A stretch of DNA of 64,000 bases from Paenibacillus algorifonticola (GCF_000971975.1 NZ_LAQO01000001.1:539836-603835); one strand, 5' to 3'; shown: positions 1 through 8,201, counted from the stretch's first letter. Numbers and translations are program-made. Notes: generated by a model not told the origin, from the letters alone.

Positions 1-74
1 TATTTAATCAAAGATTCGGACATCCCATGATGGATTTGCGAGTTAGACGAGTCAAATCCCCTAGGCTCCATACC
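1..74 (+). other. Possible 3' end of a stable RNA gene (tRNA/tmRNA-like)
   Basis: No protein is evident. The segment ends in a TCAAATC loop-like stretch followed by CCCCT, GGCTCCA and TACCA, and a strong terminator follows at once. That layout is what the 3' end of a tRNA-like or tmRNA gene looks like, but the T-arm pairing is poor and the 5' part lies outside the window. The motif ATTCGGACATCCC (14-26) recurs at 2968-2980, where a CTCCACCA also follows. This is inference from the shape only; a covariance-model search over the upstream flank would decide. Confidence 0.3.
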
Positions 75-111
75 AAAAAACGTCACCACATAACATTGGT
101 GGCGTTTTTTT
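75..111. terminator. Intrinsic terminator, bidirectional
   Basis: The arms ACGTCACCA and TGGTGGCGT pair, with one wobble, and are flanked by A-run and T-run. It could end a plus-strand transcript from upstream and the minus-strand tetR transcript. Confidence 0.75.
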
Positions 112-169
112 CATATATAATGCCGGGGGCGAACCCCGGGGCTCAGTCCGCGCGCGGAGCCTCCCTTCC

Positions 170-841
170 CTATTGCCTCGATAATTTTTGAACCATTTGA
201 TTCAAAAATAAATCCATCTCAGAACTATTTTCTATGTTAATGAATTCAGACTTCATTATTTGGTGTCTCATGACTTGGTAATAATCGGATAATGCCTGTT
301 TCAACGACAAATGATGGAGCATCAGCAGCTTGGGATCAATCATTTTCCTGAGCATCGTGTCCATTTGAATGAGGAGAATAACGGGATTCAGACGCTGAAA
401 CACATCATTTTTCATCCCCAAATCAAAAAACTCCCTCACCTGTTCATTGCGTACCTCAACCTCATTTGAAAGCCTATCATATAAGTGTGGATACAGGTTT
501 CCTAACTCCTGCAAGAAAATATCGGACAAGTAAACCGCCATAAGCAAAGACTGCTGAAACACTTTATCAAAGGATTTGACATAGGACATATTATCGGTCA
601 GGGACCAATCCTGCACCATTTCCGAAATATAGTCCACGTAACGACCTACAATCGCATCAATAATCTCATCCTTGGAAGCAAAATACTTATACATTGTCGC
701 CTTGCTAATATCCATATACTTAGCTGCATCATCCATTTTCAGCGTAGAAAATCCGTTTTTTTGAATCACGGGTATTATCTTTATAATAAGCTTTTGGATC
801 GTTTTATTTCTCTTATCCAATGCCTGGGATTTCGTATCCAT
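170..841 (-). CDS. TetR/AcrR family transcriptional regulator
   Basis: A 223-residue one-component regulator. The N-terminal helix-turn-helix spans about residues 33-60 (MDDAAKYMDISKATMYKYF), the usual TetR recognition element, and the variable C-terminal domain would bind a ligand. It is divergent from an aldo-keto reductase gene that starts about 170 bp away, so it probably represses itself and that gene, as is common for TetR genes beside reductases. No clear palindrome was found in the AT-rich divergent region. The family call is secure; the inducer is unknown. Confidence 0.85.
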   Translation of the reverse strand: MDTKSQALDKRNKTIQKLIIKIIPVIQKNGFSTLKMDDAAKYMDISKATMYKYFASKDEIIDAIVGRYVDYISEMVQDWSLTDNMSYVKSFDKVFQQSLLMAVYLSDIFLQELGNLYPHLYDRLSNEVEVRNEQVREFFDLGMKNDVFQRLNPVILLIQMDTMLRKMIDPKLLMLHHLSLKQALSDYYQVMRHQIMKSEFINIENSSEMDLFLNQMVQKLSRQ

Positions 842-1010
842 GGGGTAAAGCCTCCTATTTCTTCATACCTAGAATTATAACTCAATTACTCAAAAATACG
901 AACATTTTATACTATTTGAACTTTTTTTGATTATTTAGTTTACTTCTTGGCATTTTGCGTGGTATTGTTATTTTCATGAAATTTAAAAATAAAAAGGAGG
1001 CTTGAACACC

Positions 1011-1979
1011 ATGGAAACTTTGGCATTGGGTAATCAAGGACTGCAAGTATCCCGTTTGGGATTAGGATGTATGGGAATGTCCGAATTTTATGGGGAAACG
1101 GATGAGTTAGAGTCTTTAAGCACGTTGAACCACGCTCTAGAATTAGGAATTACGTTTTTTGATACTGCGGATATTTACGGTTATGACGAGGATGGCATCG
1201 GTGCGAATGAAAAATTAGTTGGTAAAGGGTTAAGGCAGCACCGTCAAGCCGTGCAGATCGCCACGAAATTTGGCTCCATACGCAATAAAACACAGCATCT
1301 AGGATACAATGGAAAGCCGCAATATGTGAAGCAAGCCTGTGAGGCTAGTTTGCATCGCTTAGGCACGGACTATATCGATCTATATTACTTGCATAGGGCA
1401 GATCCTGATGTTCCGATTACAGAGACGGTTGGAGCCATGGCTGAGCTGGTGAAAGAAGGAAAGGTCCGCTATTTGGGTCTTTCAGAAGTAACCCCTCAAC
1501 AATTGGCCGATGCTCACGCTGTCTTTCCCATTACAGCTGTTCAAACGGAATATTCTTTATGGTCCAGAGAGCCTGAACGGGGTCTATTGAATGCTTGCAG
1601 AAAATTGGGGGTTGGATTTGTCCCCTACAGCCCGCTAGGAAGAGGATTTTTGACGGGAACCATCTCAAGTCGAAGCCAACTGACACAAGGCGACTGGCGC
1701 ATGTATAACCCCCGGTTTTCTGAAGAGGCTTTCGAACAAAATATTAATATCGTCCATGGGATTCAGCAGCTCGCTCAGCAAAAAGGAGTTGCACCCGCCC
1801 AAGTCGCGCTGGCATGGGTAACCGCACAAGGTAACGATATTGTTCCGATTCCGGGTACAAAGAGAGTGAAGTATTTGCAACAAAATGTGGCCGCTTTATC
1901 CATCCGTTTAACACCTGAAGAGTTATCCAGATTGAATGAAATTGCACCTGTCGGCAGTACCTTCGGAAGCCGTTATTAA
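1011..1979 (+). CDS. Aldo/keto reductase
   Basis: A 322-residue NADPH-dependent oxidoreductase of the aldo-keto reductase superfamily, reducing carbonyl compounds to alcohols in the cytosol. The catalytic tetrad is visible as D51, Y56, K86 and H128 in FFDTADIYG, ATKFG and DLYYLHRAD. The C-terminal region carries PIPGTKRVKYLQQN, typical of NADPH binding. The ATG at 1011 is preferred over a TTG at 1002 because AAAGGAGG ends at 1000, giving normal spacing only for the ATG. It is followed 29 bp later by a SnoaL-like gene, probably in one operon, and is divergent from a TetR regulator. The substrate cannot be told from sequence. Confidence 0.9.
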   Translation: METLALGNQGLQVSRLGLGCMGMSEFYGETDELESLSTLNHALELGITFFDTADIYGYDEDGIGANEKLVGKGLRQHRQAVQIATKFGSIRNKTQHLGYNGKPQYVKQACEASLHRLGTDYIDLYYLHRADPDVPITETVGAMAELVKEGKVRYLGLSEVTPQQLADAHAVFPITAVQTEYSLWSREPERGLLNACRKLGVGFVPYSPLGRGFLTGTISSRSQLTQGDWRMYNPRFSEEAFEQNINIVHGIQQLAQQKGVAPAQVALAWVTAQGNDIVPIPGTKRVKYLQQNVAALSIRLTPEELSRLNEIAPVGSTFGSRY

Positions 1980-2008
1980 ACATTAAATAAATAGAGGAGG
2001 AGAAAACA

Positions 2009-2914
2009 ATGCAGCAACCATTTCAGGAAACCGCAAAAACACATGCTGCTCGCGCTATTGCTCATCGTTGGTATGCGTTTTATGAGAACAATCATCAAAA
2101 TGCAGAGGATTTAAAAGAGATTCTAACCGAAGATATTAGCCTAATTAACAAGGGACGTAATTCAACTATAGCGGGATGGCAAGAGGCTTTGCTCCGACTT
2201 AACGATCTCCCCAAGGATGAAAGGAATTCACATCGCATTGAAAAATTCTTTATTGAAGCTACTGGAAACAGCAAATCCGAGGCTAAGCTGGATATTATTT
2301 ACCAGAATCAAAAATCGGATGGAACGTTAGTCAGCTATAATCTGCATTATGATGCAACCGTTGTTTATGAGAATATAACGACTGCCAAATTTAATGAAAT
2401 TATCATTACACCGATGTCTGCCTTAGAGGAGCCTTTATTTATAAATGCTTACCGAGAAAATCGTGTGAGTGCATTGTTTTATCGGTGGCTCTCTTTGTTT
2501 GAAACTTTCCAAGAGGATGGTTTTGAGGAGCTTTTGGCGGAGAATGTTCAGCTACACGGCACCGCAAGCAAACAACCTATGACCACTTTTTCTGCCTGGA
2601 AGCAGTATATCCAGCAGTTTGCGAAGCAAATTAATAAAAGCAGCCATACTGTTGAAAGTTTAACCATAACACCGATAGACGAATCCCATTCCAGTGTAAC
2701 AGCTGATTTGATTTGGCAAGGCCTTCTAACAAATGGTACCAGAATGATTTCTAAAACACGCCATGAATGGAAGGTCATCGATACGGGAAAACGTTACCCG
2801 CAAATGGTAGAATATCGGGTTCATCAAGTTGAGGCATATCGCTCCACTAGCAGCGATGAGGTCAGGGGTTCAGTCCGCGCGGACGGAGCGCATGCGGAGG
2901 AGCACGGCGTCTGA
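2009..2914 (+). CDS. Tandem SnoaL-like (NTF2-fold) protein
   Basis: A 301-residue protein made of two similar halves. Each half starts with an aromatic helix (HRWYAFYE near residue 21, YRWLSLFE near 158) and continues with a strand-rich region, as expected for SnoaL/NTF2-like domains. Such domains act as small-molecule enzymes or binding proteins; no function can be assigned. The RBS GAGGAG lies upstream of the ATG at 2009. The last 25 or so residues (from SSDEVRG) are charged and read into a GC-rich stretch that resembles the sequence at 143-154, so the original C-terminus may have been replaced by an insertion. Confidence 0.65.
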   Translation: MQQPFQETAKTHAARAIAHRWYAFYENNHQNAEDLKEILTEDISLINKGRNSTIAGWQEALLRLNDLPKDERNSHRIEKFFIEATGNSKSEAKLDIIYQNQKSDGTLVSYNLHYDATVVYENITTAKFNEIIITPMSALEEPLFINAYRENRVSALFYRWLSLFETFQEDGFEELLAENVQLHGTASKQPMTTFSAWKQYIQQFAKQINKSSHTVESLTITPIDESHSSVTADLIWQGLLTNGTRMISKTRHEWKVIDTGKRYPQMVEYRVHQVEAYRSTSSDEVRGSVRADGAHAEEHGV

Positions 2915-3008
2915 TGCTACCGCTAAAACTCCACACCAGAATGCGCTGCGTCAACCATTAGATCAGAATTCGGACATCCCCCCACGCTCCACCAAACCGA
3001 CACTTTCT

Positions 3009-3545
3009 TTATTTAGCTACAGCTGCAACGGTTGTAATATGATTTACGTAAGCCATTTTGCTCTGCTCTAATTGCTCTTCGGTAACATGGAATATATCGC
3101 CGAGCGTGAAAGGCGGCAAGTAGGATGCACCGATAAAATGAGCAAGTGCTTCAACTGGCCTCATGAGTTCCCGGATAGTGAACCGATTGGCGCCTTCAGG
3201 CTCATAAGATTGTAACGATCCGCCCGTTGAGATGGCTACCCCTATTTCTTTGCCTTGCATGTTATCGCCGCCCTCGCCGTAAGCCCAACCGTGTTGGAGT
3301 ACGGCATCAAACCATTTCTTTAGCAATGGTGGAGAGCTGTACCAATACAGCGGGTATTGAAAAATGATACGATCATGCGCCTTCAGAAGCGATTGCTCAC
3401 GGGCCGTATCAATCTCTTCAGCGGGATATTCCTCATACAACGAATGAATGGTAATATTGTCGTGCTTCCGCAATTCATTAATCCACGCTTTATTTATACG
3501 GGATGACAATAGGTCCGGGTGGGTCACAATAACTAAGGTTTTCAT
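3009..3545 (-). CDS. NAD(P)H:quinone oxidoreductase, flavodoxin fold (KefF/YwrO-like)
   Basis: A 178-residue FMN-dependent quinone or nitro reductase. The N-terminus has the flavin-phosphate loop in TLVIVTHPDLLSSRINKAW, and the family signature QYPLYWYSSPPLLKKWFD with HGWAYG follows. Such enzymes carry out two-electron reduction of quinones in the cytosol and protect against electrophiles. An HxlR-type regulator lies upstream on the same strand, and a 12-bp site shared with the hxlA promoter lies at 3632-3643 in the gap before this gene, which suggests electrophile-responsive control. Start at ATG 3545, preceded by GGAGTG. Confidence 0.88.
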   Translation of the reverse strand: MKTLVIVTHPDLLSSRINKAWINELRKHDNITIHSLYEEYPAEEIDTAREQSLLKAHDRIIFQYPLYWYSSPPLLKKWFDAVLQHGWAYGEGGDNMQGKEIGVAISTGGSLQSYEPEGANRFTIRELMRPVEALAHFIGASYLPPFTLGDIFHVTEEQLEQSKMAYVNHITTVAAVAK

Positions 3546-3631
3546 TTAAATCACTCCAATACTGTATTTTATTTTCTCACTTATGTGAGCCGATTACATT
3601 TCTAATCATATACAACTAACTTATCAAAAGT

Positions 3632-3643
3632 AAGTACGCACTT
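3632..3643. promoter_or_regulatory. HxlR-type operator candidate, copy 1
   Basis: AAGTACGCACTT lies upstream of the quinone reductase gene. The identical 12-mer occurs at 6061-6072 before hxlA, and its reverse complement at 4218-4229 before the HxlR-type gene. The AAGT and ACTT ends form an inverted repeat. Confidence 0.6.
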
Positions 3644-3783
3644 TTTAGGTCAATACTAACCAAAAGGAAAGTGTTTCATGAATGCAATGGGTATTTTTCA
3701 ATAGAAAAAAGCCCCCTCACAGTAGCAGGTTATATCATTTCACCTGTCTTCCATAAAGGGAGCCTATCAAAGTATCGAATCTA

Positions 3784-4182
3784 TTATGGCTGTTCTGCCA
3801 GTTCCTTCAGCCCTTCTGAAACAGGCTCAGCTTCGGTCATATCCGTCAATCGGAATTGTTTACCCCATTGCTGCAAATGCTCGATTGCTGGAATTAACCC
3901 CTCGCCAAGAGTGGTTAATTCGTATTCAACCTTTGGGGGAACAACCGGATAAACCTGTCTTTTGATGATACCCACTTCCTCCAGATCACGTAATTGTTCA
4001 GCAAGCATTTTATGATTAACGCCATCGATCAACTTTTTGAGCTCCCCATATCGCTTCTTTCCTTCCATCAGCTTATAGAGGATGCTTATTTTCCATTTGC
4101 CGGCAAACAGGGAAACAGAAAGCTCGATAGGACAATGATATTTTTTTCCATTCAGTTCATATACAGCTTTAGAGGATGTCAT
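3784..4182 (-). CDS. HxlR family transcriptional regulator (probable thiol sensor)
   Basis: A 132-residue winged-helix regulator of the HxlR/YodB class. The DNA-binding part runs through residues 25-100 (FAGKWKISILYKLMEGKKRYGELKK), with the wing at VPPKVEYELT. A cysteine in YHCPIELS, just before the conserved FAGKWK helix, sits where YodB and HypR carry their redox-sensing cysteine. The gene is upstream of the quinone reductase on the same strand, a common arrangement for quinone or diamide response. A copy of the 12-bp motif lies in its own upstream region (4218-4229), consistent with autoregulation. Start at ATG 4182. Confidence 0.85.
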   Translation of the reverse strand: MTSSKAVYELNGKKYHCPIELSVSLFAGKWKISILYKLMEGKKRYGELKKLIDGVNHKMLAEQLRDLEEVGIIKRQVYPVVPPKVEYELTTLGEGLIPAIEHLQQWGKQFRLTDMTEAEPVSEGLKELAEQP

Positions 4183-4217
4183 ATCTCTACTTCCCTTCTG
4201 GTAAGTATTATACGAAT

Positions 4218-4229
4218 AAGTGCGTACTT
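4218..4229. promoter_or_regulatory. HxlR-type operator candidate, copy 2 (inverted)
   Basis: AAGTGCGTACTT is the exact reverse complement of the motif at 3632 and 6061. It lies about 36 bp upstream of the HxlR-type gene that starts at 4182. Confidence 0.6.
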
Positions 4230-4297
4230 TTATTTTGTTAGTATATTATTTATGATCAGTATTGTAAACATATCAGCATATGAGGAGAATTCAATAC

Positions 4298-4354
4298 AAA
4301 AAAAGGCCGAAACCAGAAGCATCATCTGCCCCTAATCCCAGCCTATTTCGGCTC
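4298..4354 (-). terminator. Intrinsic terminator after the second HxlR-type gene
   Basis: On the minus strand, GCCGAAA and TTTCGGC pair around a long loop and run into T7. It lies just downstream of the gene at 4363-4722 and so probably ends the hxlA-hxlB-regulator transcript. Confidence 0.6.
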
Positions 4355-4362
4355 TAAAGCTG

Positions 4363-4722
4363 CTATTTCCATACGACTTCCTCGCCGTAGTTTTTGCCCC
4401 AATCATACATCATGCGCAGCACGGGCATCAGGCTTTCGCCGTAAGCTGTTAACGTATATTCCACTCGCGGCGGAACCTCCGCATACACTTTGCGCTCAAC
4501 CAGCAAATCCTCCTCCAGCTCGCGGAGCTGATTCGTCAGCATTTTCTGGGTGATGTGGGGAATCATTTTCTTCAGCTCACTGAAACGTTTTGTTCCTTCT
4601 AGACCAAGATGCCATAATATAATCAGCTTCCACTTGCCCCCAATGACGGCCAGCGTAAGCTCCTTCTCGCAGTTGATTTCACGTAAATTAATACGTTCCT
4701 TTAATTCCTGAGCCATAACCAT
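4363..4722 (-). CDS. HxlR family transcriptional regulator, probable hxlAB regulator
   Basis: A 119-residue winged-helix protein with the HxlR core [20 protein letters not shown] and wing [10 protein letters not shown] cysteine occurs just upstream, in [13 protein letters not shown]. In Bacillus subtilis HxlR activates the formaldehyde-induced hxlAB operon; there the gene is divergent, whereas here it sits 59 bp downstream of hxlB on the same strand and may be part of the operon. The start could be ATG 4722 or ATG 4716, and the strong GGAGG favours the second by spacing. The symbol hxlR is not assigned because two paralogues are present. Confidence 0.85.
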   Translation of the reverse strand: MVMAQELKERINLREINCEKELTLAVIGGKWKLIILWHLGLEGTKRFSELKKMIPHITQKMLTNQLRELEEDLLVERKVYAEVPPRVEYTLTAYGESLMPVLRMMYDWGKNYGEEVVWK

Positions 4723-4781
4723 TCCCCCTCCTTCCCAGTATACATGATGAAGCAGCTTCCAGCCATGCTGCCCGCCACCTG

Positions 4782-5339
4782 CTACTCCAGATTTGCGTGA
4801 TTGCTGTACATCGTATTGCCGCTAAGGCCCTTCTTCTCCATCAAGCTTAAGATAACCGCATCATAGAATATAAGGAGACCCTGCTCAAAAAGAGAAGCCA
4901 TCGGCTGCACGGTCTGCTTGGCACCATCCTGCTCTTCCTTCGCCGCAGCCTGCAGCGGTACGACGATATGCGCCACACGTCCAAGCGCCGACTCTGGGTT
5001 CGTCGTAATGACGGCCAGCTTGCCGCCGAGCGCCGCCGCCTTTTGTGCCATCGCAATGAGGCTGCTCGTCCCGCCGGAGCCTGAGCCTAGCACGAGTACG
5101 TCGTCTTTGCCCAGTGCACGCGTCACCGTCTCGCCAGCCACATAAGCGTCAAAGCCCATATGCACAAGCCGCATGGCAAAAGCTTTGCCCATCAGGCCAG
5201 AACGCCCGGCGCCTGAGACGAAAACACGCGGAGCGCGCATAATCGCATCTGCCAGCTCGCCTGCGGCCTCATCCGGAATGAGCTGAGTCAGCCGCTCCAG
5301 CTCCTGTACGATTTCTCCTGCAAGCTGACTGATACGCAT
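4782..5339 (-). CDS. hxlB: 6-phospho-3-hexuloisomerase
   Basis: Isomerises D-arabino-3-hexulose 6-phosphate to fructose 6-phosphate, the second step of the ribulose monophosphate route for formaldehyde fixation. The SIS sugar-isomerase domain shows [30 protein letters not shown] and LGSGSGGT. The ATG at 5339 gives 185 residues, the length of B. subtilis HxlB, and lies 5 nt after the hxlA stop. An upstream GTG at 5363 would overlap hxlA and has no good RBS. The gene is translationally close to hxlA and followed by an HxlR-type regulator. Confidence 0.93.
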   Translation of the reverse strand: MRISQLAGEIVQELERLTQLIPDEAAGELADAIMRAPRVFVSGAGRSGLMGKAFAMRLVHMGFDAYVAGETVTRALGKDDVLVLGSGSGGTSSLIAMAQKAAALGGKLAVITTNPESALGRVAHIVVPLQAAAKEEQDGAKQTVQPMASLFEQGLLIFYDAVILSLMEKKGLSGNTMYSNHANLE

Positions 5340-5344
5340 CAGCT

Positions 5345-5977
5345 TTAGGCCTGTTTGATCCACTGCTGCATTTGCGATGCAGTTGCGGATTTATTTTCAG
5401 CACCCGTAATACCGCCGCCTACGATAACAAGATCAGGCTTCGCCGAGATAACCTCTTGCAGCGTATCGATTTTGATGCCGCCTGCGATTGCTGTTTTTGC
5501 TTGTTTTACAACACGCTTGATCGCCGCCAGCTCTTCGAAGGAGTTTTTGCCTTCAGCCTGGTGATCATAGCCGGAATGGACACAAATATAGTCTACCCCA
5601 AGCGCATCAATTTCCGCTGCACGGGTTTCAATATTTTTCACATTGATCATATCGACCATAATTTTATTGCCTTGCTTGCGTGCTTCTTCAACCGCGCCTC
5701 TAATGGTGGAATCGTCAGAAACACCAAGAACCGTAATGATGTCAGCACCCGCTTCGGAAGCTTTCATCACTTCATAGCCGCCAGCGTCCATAATTTTCAG
5801 ATCGGCCAGCACTTTGAGGTTAGGGAAAGCTTCTTTAATGGCTTTTACGGCATGCAGACCCTCGTTAATGACGATAGGTGTTCCGATTTCAACGATATCG
5901 ATAAACGACTCGACCTCTTTGACCAAAACCTTTGCTTCCTCAATGTTCACCAAATCTAGCGCCAATTGCAATTCCAT
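5345..5977 (-). CDS. hxlA: 3-hexulose-6-phosphate synthase
   Basis: Condenses formaldehyde with ribulose 5-phosphate to give hexulose 6-phosphate, so it detoxifies or assimilates formaldehyde. It is an orotidine-decarboxylase-like TIM barrel: MELQLALDLVNIEEA at the N-terminus, ADLKIMDAGGYEV in the middle and VGGGITGA near the end. The ATG at 5977 gives 210 residues, matching the family. The in-frame GTG at 5989 overlaps the AAGGAG and is unlikely to be used. The 12-bp motif at 6061-6072 sits in its upstream region. Confidence 0.95.
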   Translation of the reverse strand: MELQLALDLVNIEEAKVLVKEVESFIDIVEIGTPIVINEGLHAVKAIKEAFPNLKVLADLKIMDAGGYEVMKASEAGADIITVLGVSDDSTIRGAVEEARKQGNKIMVDMINVKNIETRAAEIDALGVDYICVHSGYDHQAEGKNSFEELAAIKRVVKQAKTAIAGGIKIDTLQEVISAKPDLVIVGGGITGAENKSATASQMQQWIKQA

Positions 5978-6060
5978 GTATACGCACACTCCTTCATCAA
6001 ATGTTGGAAAATGTTAATCTTGCTACAGGCTCTAGTCTAGCCCCTTTCCGACATTTGAGG

Positions 6061-6072
6061 AAGTACGCACTT
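6061..6072. promoter_or_regulatory. HxlR-type operator candidate, copy 3 (hxlA promoter)
   Basis: AAGTACGCACTT lies 84 bp upstream of the hxlA start and is identical to copy 1 and the inverse of copy 2. In B. subtilis, HxlR binds upstream of hxlA, so this placement fits. Confidence 0.6.
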
Positions 6073-6121
6073 GAAAGTGGTGTAGTTACTTGAAGGATAC
6101 TATTGTGATTTATCAAGCCTT

Positions 6122-6568
6122 CTAGACAATGGAATAGTTCATCCAGTTGCCTTGAACCGCGTCCATTTTAGCAAAAAAATGTTGAGCCCGCTTATTTTGC
6201 GGGGCCGTTATCCAGAACATATGAGCAAAGCCTTGCTCCTGTGTGTACGTTCTGCATGTCAAAAATAGCTCTTCTTCCACTTCCGTATCCCGGTACGGCT
6301 CCAGCACAAAAAAATCATTCATCAGCGTAATCCGAGCTGCTTTCATTGTACTAATCGTAAAATATAAAGTAGCGAAGCCAATCAACTGCTGCTCCTTCTC
6401 TACAATAAACTGGATACCGTTTTGTTTCTCCAGCAGCTGCTCAATCAATTTATGAATTTCTGGCGTGCCCGGCCAAGGGTTTTGATAAAATCCTACGATA
6501 TAGTCGTGCATTAATTCGGTCAAGCTGCTGATATCCTTATTTTCCGCCAGCCTAATGTTAAATGACAT
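6122..6568 (-). CDS. GNAT family N-acetyltransferase
   Basis: A 148-residue acetyltransferase-like protein. It opens with IRLAENKDISSLTELMHDY and contains QQLIGFATLYFTISTM and a central strand LNDFFVLEPYR, followed by the helix typical of acetyl-CoA binding. The classic RxxGxG loop is not clear (YRDTEVEEELF), so activity is uncertain. The gene stands alone between hxlA and nrdR, with RBS GGGAGG before the ATG. The direct repeat TACTATTGTGA occurs on both sides (6098-6108 and 6630-6640). Substrate unknown. Confidence 0.75.
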   Translation of the reverse strand: MSFNIRLAENKDISSLTELMHDYIVGFYQNPWPGTPEIHKLIEQLLEKQNGIQFIVEKEQQLIGFATLYFTISTMKAARITLMNDFFVLEPYRDTEVEEELFLTCRTYTQEQGFAHMFWITAPQNKRAQHFFAKMDAVQGNWMNYSIV

Positions 6569-6623
6569 ATAAAAAGCCTCCCTTTCATCAATGAATAATT
6601 ATACATTTAAATGTTTTTATATT

Positions 6624-6637
6624 CAATAGTACTATTG
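6624..6637. promoter_or_regulatory. 14-bp perfect palindrome upstream of the GNAT gene
   Basis: CAATAGTACTATTG is a perfect inverted repeat 56 bp upstream of the minus-strand acetyltransferase gene. It could be an operator; no regulator is assigned. Confidence 0.35.
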
Positions 6638-6654
6638 TGAAATGCGTTCTAACG

Positions 6655-6684
6655 CAAAAAAACAACGCCTTGATTGGCGCTGTT
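6655..6684 (-). terminator. Intrinsic terminator after nrdR
   Basis: On the minus strand, AGCGCC and GGCGTT pair around a six-base loop and run into a T-tract. It lies downstream of nrdR. Confidence 0.75.
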
Positions 6685-6728
6685 TCCTCCTGCCTATTCA
6701 TCCAATTAAATCGGATGCAGCATTCGAT

Positions 6729-7208
6729 TTAATCTTTCATTCCATTCGGTGAGCTGTCCTTTGACAGCAGGCTGCTGAGCTCCTTCATGAACATATCGAT
6801 GTCCTTGAACTGCCGATATACAGAAGCAAAACGGACATAGGCTACTTCATCGACTGGATACAGCTGTCCCATCACCAGCTCGCCAATGACACGGCTCTCC
6901 ACCTCAGCGTGTGCAGTTGTGCGCAGCTCCTTCTCCACCTCGGAGACAACTACCTCCAGCCTTTCAGCGGGAACTGGGCGCTTCTCGCAAGCGCGGATTA
7001 AACCACGCAAAATTTTATCACGGCTGAACTCTTCGCGGCTGCCATCCTTTTTGATGACGACCAGCGGCGTTTCCTCAATCATCTCGAACGTCGTGAAGCG
7101 GCTTTTGCATTTCTCACATTCCCGGCGGCGACGGATGGACTTGTTCTCATTAGCAGGTCGCGAGTCCAGCACCTTCGTTCCAGAGTAATCGCAATATGGA
7201 CATTTCAT
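6729..7208 (-). CDS. nrdR: Transcriptional repressor NrdR
   Basis: An ATP/dATP-sensing repressor of ribonucleotide reductase genes. The N-terminal zinc ribbon has C3xxC6 and C34xxC37 ([19 protein letters not shown]), followed by an ATP-cone domain ([20 protein letters not shown]). At 159 residues it is the normal length. It is divergent from a small acid-soluble spore protein gene, and no nrd genes are present in the window. The C-terminus after [14 protein letters not shown] is family-typical. Confidence 0.97.
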   Translation of the reverse strand: MKCPYCDYSGTKVLDSRPANENKSIRRRRECEKCKSRFTTFEMIEETPLVVIKKDGSREEFSRDKILRGLIRACEKRPVPAERLEVVVSEVEKELRTTAHAEVESRVIGELVMGQLYPVDEVAYVRFASVYRQFKDIDMFMKELSSLLSKDSSPNGMKD

Positions 7209-7257
7209 TCTCTTTTCCTCCCTTCTAAGCTCTCCCTAAAAATTACCATACAATTCC

Positions 7258-7288
7258 TGTAATGAAGTTCGGATTTTCGCACATAATA
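7258..7288 (+). promoter_or_regulatory. Possible sigma-G promoter for the SASP gene
   Basis: CATAATA (7282-7288) fits the sigma-G -10 pattern CATnnTA, and TGTAAT (7258-7263) lies 18 bp upstream as a weak -35. A forespore-specific promoter is expected for this gene class. Inference. Confidence 0.4.
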
Positions 7289-7318
7289 CTTTTACCAACC
7301 GCGAGGAGGTGAACACAC

Positions 7319-7537
7319 ATGAGCGCAAACCGCAGCAGCAACCAACTGGTTGTACCACAAGCGACAGCAGCTCTCGACCAAATGAAATTCGAGGTTGCTC
7401 AAGAGCTTGGAATCGCGATTCCACAAGACGGTTACTACGGTAACATGGCTACAAAGGACGCTGGTTCCATCGGAGGGTACATTACCCGCCGCCTGGTACA
7501 AATCGCTGAGCAATCCCTTGCAGGGGGCTCCCATTAA
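7319..7537 (+). CDS. Small acid-soluble spore protein, alpha/beta type
   Basis: A 72-residue DNA-binding protein that coats the spore chromosome and protects it from UV and heat. The sequence NQLVVPQATAALDQMKFEVAQELGI contains the region that the germination protease cuts (after E in the EVAQELGI stretch). GGYITRRLVQIAEQSL is the second conserved block. The RBS AGGAGGTGA precedes the ATG at 7319. The gene is monocistronic, with a stem-loop downstream. Confidence 0.96.
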   Translation: MSANRSSNQLVVPQATAALDQMKFEVAQELGIAIPQDGYYGNMATKDAGSIGGYITRRLVQIAEQSLAGGSH

Positions 7538-7562
7538 TAAATAGCTCTTGTAATAACAGACA

Positions 7563-7603
7563 GCTTTGGCTGCTTAAGTCCTGAAGTGACGAGCAGCCAA
7601 AGC
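7563..7603. terminator. Stem-loop between convergent genes
   Basis: An 11-bp perfect inverted repeat (GCTTTGGCTGC and its complement) lies between the spore protein gene and the lytic transglycosylase gene. T-runs on either side are poor, so termination strength is uncertain. Confidence 0.55.
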
Positions 7604-7613
7604 TTCTTCCTGT

Positions 7614-8201
7614 TTACGGTTCAAGTTCCGGATACAAGTCTTTGTACTTATTATAATACTTCACGACCTTTTGTACATAATCGCGTGTTTCTTTATATGG
7701 AATTTTAGCGGCTTCTTCAAACGTGCCGTCCCATTCCCCCGAATCGAGCCATTGCCGGACTTTGCCTGGTCCTGCATTATAGGCAGCAATGACAACGATA
7801 TTATTTTCGTCAAATTGTTTGTGCAGCGAAGCCAAATACCATACTCCCAGCTCGATGCTCACGTCAGCGCGATTGCGCAGCGTCTCCTCTGTAACCTGCT
7901 CGAAGCCTGCCTTCTCGACAATCCATTTGGCGGTGGTCGGCATAATTTGCATAAGTCCGAGCGCACCCTTCTTCGAAACTTTACCCGTCTGGAAATTCGT
8001 CTCCGCCTTTATAATGGCCGCCACCAAATGTGGATCTACCTGATAGCTAATAGCACTTGCCCGAATATCGGCCTTATAATCAATGGGATAGAGCTTCTTG
8101 AGCATCCATGCGGGTTGAGCGACAATAATGACAACAATAATAATAAATAATAGCAAAAACAGCCTTCTCCGAGCGACCTTTCTTCTCTTAGCCCTCAGCA
8201 T
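7614..8201 (-). CDS. Lytic transglycosylase, SLT domain
   Basis: A membrane-anchored peptidoglycan lytic transglycosylase of about 195 residues. A basic N-terminus (RAKRRKVARRR) precedes one transmembrane segment (about residues 13-35). An SLT domain follows, with the catalytic glutamate in IIKAETNF, then KGALGLMQIMPTTA and AYNAGPGKVRQWL. ATG 8201 overlaps the end of coaE by 7 nt and has AAGG at normal spacing; an upstream start at 8222 lies deeper within coaE. It is probably co-transcribed with polA, mutM, ytaF and coaE. Confidence 0.9.
   Translation of the reverse strand: MLRAKRRKVARRRLFLLLFIIIVVIIVAQPAWMLKKLYPIDYKADIRASAISYQVDPHLVAAIIKAETNFQTGKVSKKGALGLMQIMPTTAKWIVEKAGFEQVTEETLRNRADVSIELGVWYLASLHKQFDENNIVVIAAYNAGPGKVRQWLDSGEWDGTFEEAAKIPYKETRDYVQKVVKYYNKYKDLYPELEP

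Noticed and set aside
5372..5959. 195-codon plus-strand frame opposite hxlA
   Set aside because: It is the antisense shadow of hxlA, has no RBS and shows no protein family features.
6098..6640. TACTATTGTGA direct repeats around the GNAT gene as a transposon footprint
   Set aside because: Only 11 bp, no terminal inverted repeats and no transposase; the right copy is part of a palindrome that is more likely an operator.
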